From Anaerolineales bacterium (GTDB taxonomy: Bacteria > Chloroflexota > Anaerolineae > 4572-78 > NAK82): a stretch of DNA of 54,100 bases. The notes beneath the pieces are model-generated. The model did not search any database and was not told the origin of the DNA. It saw only the letters and a list, made by a program, of their open reading frames with translations. Location of the stretch: NCBI GenBank assembly GCA_020343875.1, contig CP070811.1:3041214-3095313 (forward strand), read 5' to 3'. A program made the position numbers and the translations under genes. Positions 53,042-54,100 of this stretch are shown in pieces. The first letter of the stretch is position 1, and each line of letters starts with the position of its first letter.

Positions 53042-54097
53042 ATGACACGAGCTGAGCCTATGACCAATCGCGAACGTTTTATGGCTGCCTTGAACGGTGA
53101 AGAGACAGATCGGGTGCCCTTGTTCCCGATTCTCATGTTCCTGTCGGCCGACCGAGCAGGCATCAGCTACAGAGAGTTTGCGACGAACGGTAAGGCGCTG
53201 GCCGAAGCCCAACTGCTGATGCAGGAGCGATTCGACCTGGATGCGATTACTGCTTGCTCAGATGCCTTTCGCGTATCAGGAGATCTGGCCCGCGACATGG
53301 GAGGGGAAATGGTTTACCCGGAAAACAAGCCCCCCTACTTGAGGAAACCGCTCATCAACGCAACCACGAACCTGGATAATCTAAGCCATCCAGACCCTAC
53401 GGATAAGAAGAGCAGAATGGGGGATAGGCTGCTGGGCATATCAGAAATGGCTAAAGCCGTCTCGGGTAGAGTAGCAGTGCTGGGATGGATAGACATGCCT
53501 TTTGCGGAGGCTTGCTCCGTTTGTGGCGTTTCGGAATTCATGATGCTGTTGATGGACGACCCGGCTCGCGCCCACCGCATATTGGCCCATTTAACCGAAA
53601 TCGTCATTGACTTCGCTCTGGCACAAGTCGAAGCTGGAGCCGACATGATCGGGGCGGGAGACGCGGCAGCATCCCTGATCTCTCCCAAAATGTATTCGAC
53701 GTTTGCGCTGCCCTACGAACAGGAAGTGTGCAAAGCTATCCACGCTGCCGGGAGTCTGGTCAAGCTTCACATTTGCGGGAATACAACCCACTTGTTGGAC
53801 AGAATGGTGACTTGTGGGGCAGATCTCTTCAACGTAGACCACCTGGTCCCCCTATCGCAGGCCCGGGATGTTTATGCAGCCCACCACAAATGTTTCAAGG
53901 GAAACCTCGATCCGGTAGCCCACCTTATGCAAGCTACCCCCGATCAATGTCGGGACCTGGCCCATGAATGTATTTCGATCGCTCAAGGCACAAGATACAT
54001 GTTGAGTGCGGGCTGCGAGGTTCCCGCAGAAACGCCAGATGAAGTATTCAGAGCTTTCTGTGAAGCGCCCATAACGTGGACACCAGGTTCTGGTTGA
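53042..54097 (+). CDS. UroD-fold methylcobamide methyltransferase-like (MtaA-type) protein
   Basis: Encodes 351 residues; the stop lies 3 bases from the window end. The UroD fold starts at TNRERFMAALNGEETDRVPL. The zinc ligands of MtaA/MtbA methylcobamide:coenzyme M methyltransferases are kept: His243-x-Cys245 in KLHICGNT and Cys325 in SAGCEVPAET. Real uroporphyrinogen decarboxylase activity is therefore unlikely. It could pass a methyl group from a corrinoid protein to a thiol or folate. The start may instead be the internal ATG 6 codons on. Genes beyond the window may include its corrinoid partner. Confidence 0.82.
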   Translation: MTRAEPMTNRERFMAALNGEETDRVPLFPILMFLSADRAGISYREFATNGKALAEAQLLMQERFDLDAITACSDAFRVSGDLARDMGGEMVYPENKPPYLRKPLINATTNLDNLSHPDPTDKKSRMGDRLLGISEMAKAVSGRVAVLGWIDMPFAEACSVCGVSEFMMLLMDDPARAHRILAHLTEIVIDFALAQVEAGADMIGAGDAAASLISPKMYSTFALPYEQEVCKAIHAAGSLVKLHICGNTTHLLDRMVTCGADLFNVDHLVPLSQARDVYAAHHKCFKGNLDPVAHLMQATPDQCRDLAHECISIAQGTRYMLSAGCEVPAETPDEVFRAFCEAPITWTPGSG

Positions 54098-54100
54098 CAA

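Noticed and set aside
53042..54097. Uroporphyrinogen decarboxylase (heme pathway)
   Set aside because: It keeps the HxC and Cys zinc ligands of MtaA-type methyltransferases and sits in a sugar/one-carbon cluster with no heme genes.

Overview
This window looks like chromosomal DNA of a moderately high-GC bacterium. The gene mix suggests Chloroflexota of the Anaerolineae/Caldilineae kind: a LysM-bearing BMP-type binding protein, an Asp23-nusB-tat run, an M16 protease pair, DUF2142-like and AI-2E membrane proteins, and fab genes without an adjacent acpP or plsX. That placement is an inference from content; there is no rRNA or other marker here. I saw no tRNA, rRNA, CRISPR array, transposase or phage gene.

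Layout. 1-1.8 kb: end of larB and complete larC (nickel-pincer cofactor). 1.9-5.3 kb, minus strand: Asp23-like protein, nusB, tatA/B, tatC and a cyclic-2,3-diphosphoglycerate-synthetase-like GTPase. 5.6-11.1 kb, minus: purA, pfkA, rpmF, fabD, a 3-hydroxyisobutyrate-type dehydrogenase and fabG. 11.2-12.5 kb, minus: a DUF3179 lipoprotein whose frame is crossed by one in-frame UGA, exactly where the family has the first Cys of its CPLC motif and with a SECIS-like hairpin just downstream, so a candidate selenoprotein. 12.6-17.8 kb, plus: an active/inactive M16 pair, a D-cysteine desulfhydrase-like enzyme and a membrane glycosyltransferase-like protein. 18-21.5 kb: a small Cys-pair protein, a nitrilase-fold protein lacking its catalytic Cys, a YihY/BrkB protein and a vWA lipoprotein. 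21.6-30.1 kb, minus: a purine nucleoside uptake and deamination operon (two permeases, a double ATPase, a LysM-BMP binding protein, adenine deaminase, 8-oxoguanine-deaminase-type hydrolase). 30.2-33.8 kb, minus: aldo/keto reductase, F420/nitroreductase-type protein, methyltransferase, lysophospholipase-like hydrolase. 34.2-38.5 kb, plus: AI-2E transporter, LuxR regulator, two trypsin-fold proteases and a VOC protein.

38.5-54.1 kb, plus, is the most distinctive part. It holds a methyltetrahydrofolate:corrinoid-type methyltransferase, a PHP protein, an oversized zinc dehydrogenase, a sorbitol-6-phosphate-dehydrogenase-like SDR, a LacI repressor fused in one frame to a uroporphyrinogen-decarboxylase-fold (UroD) domain, rhamnulokinase, L-fucose isomerase, a second zinc dehydrogenase, a GpsA-like reductase, a DUF4432 sugar epimerase-like protein and an MtaA-like zinc methyltransferase. 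A near-identical palindrome lies just downstream of the putative promoters of both the methyltransferase gene and the lacI-uroD gene. This suggests an autoregulated regulon joining deoxysugar/polyol breakdown to one-carbon transfer. I infer that it may degrade an O-methylated sugar; no corrinoid-binding protein is visible in the window.

Three copies of a short (77-101 bp) repeat with GGTGCG(T/C)C ends are scattered through intergenic regions. One is bounded by a 9-bp direct repeat that looks like a target-site duplication.
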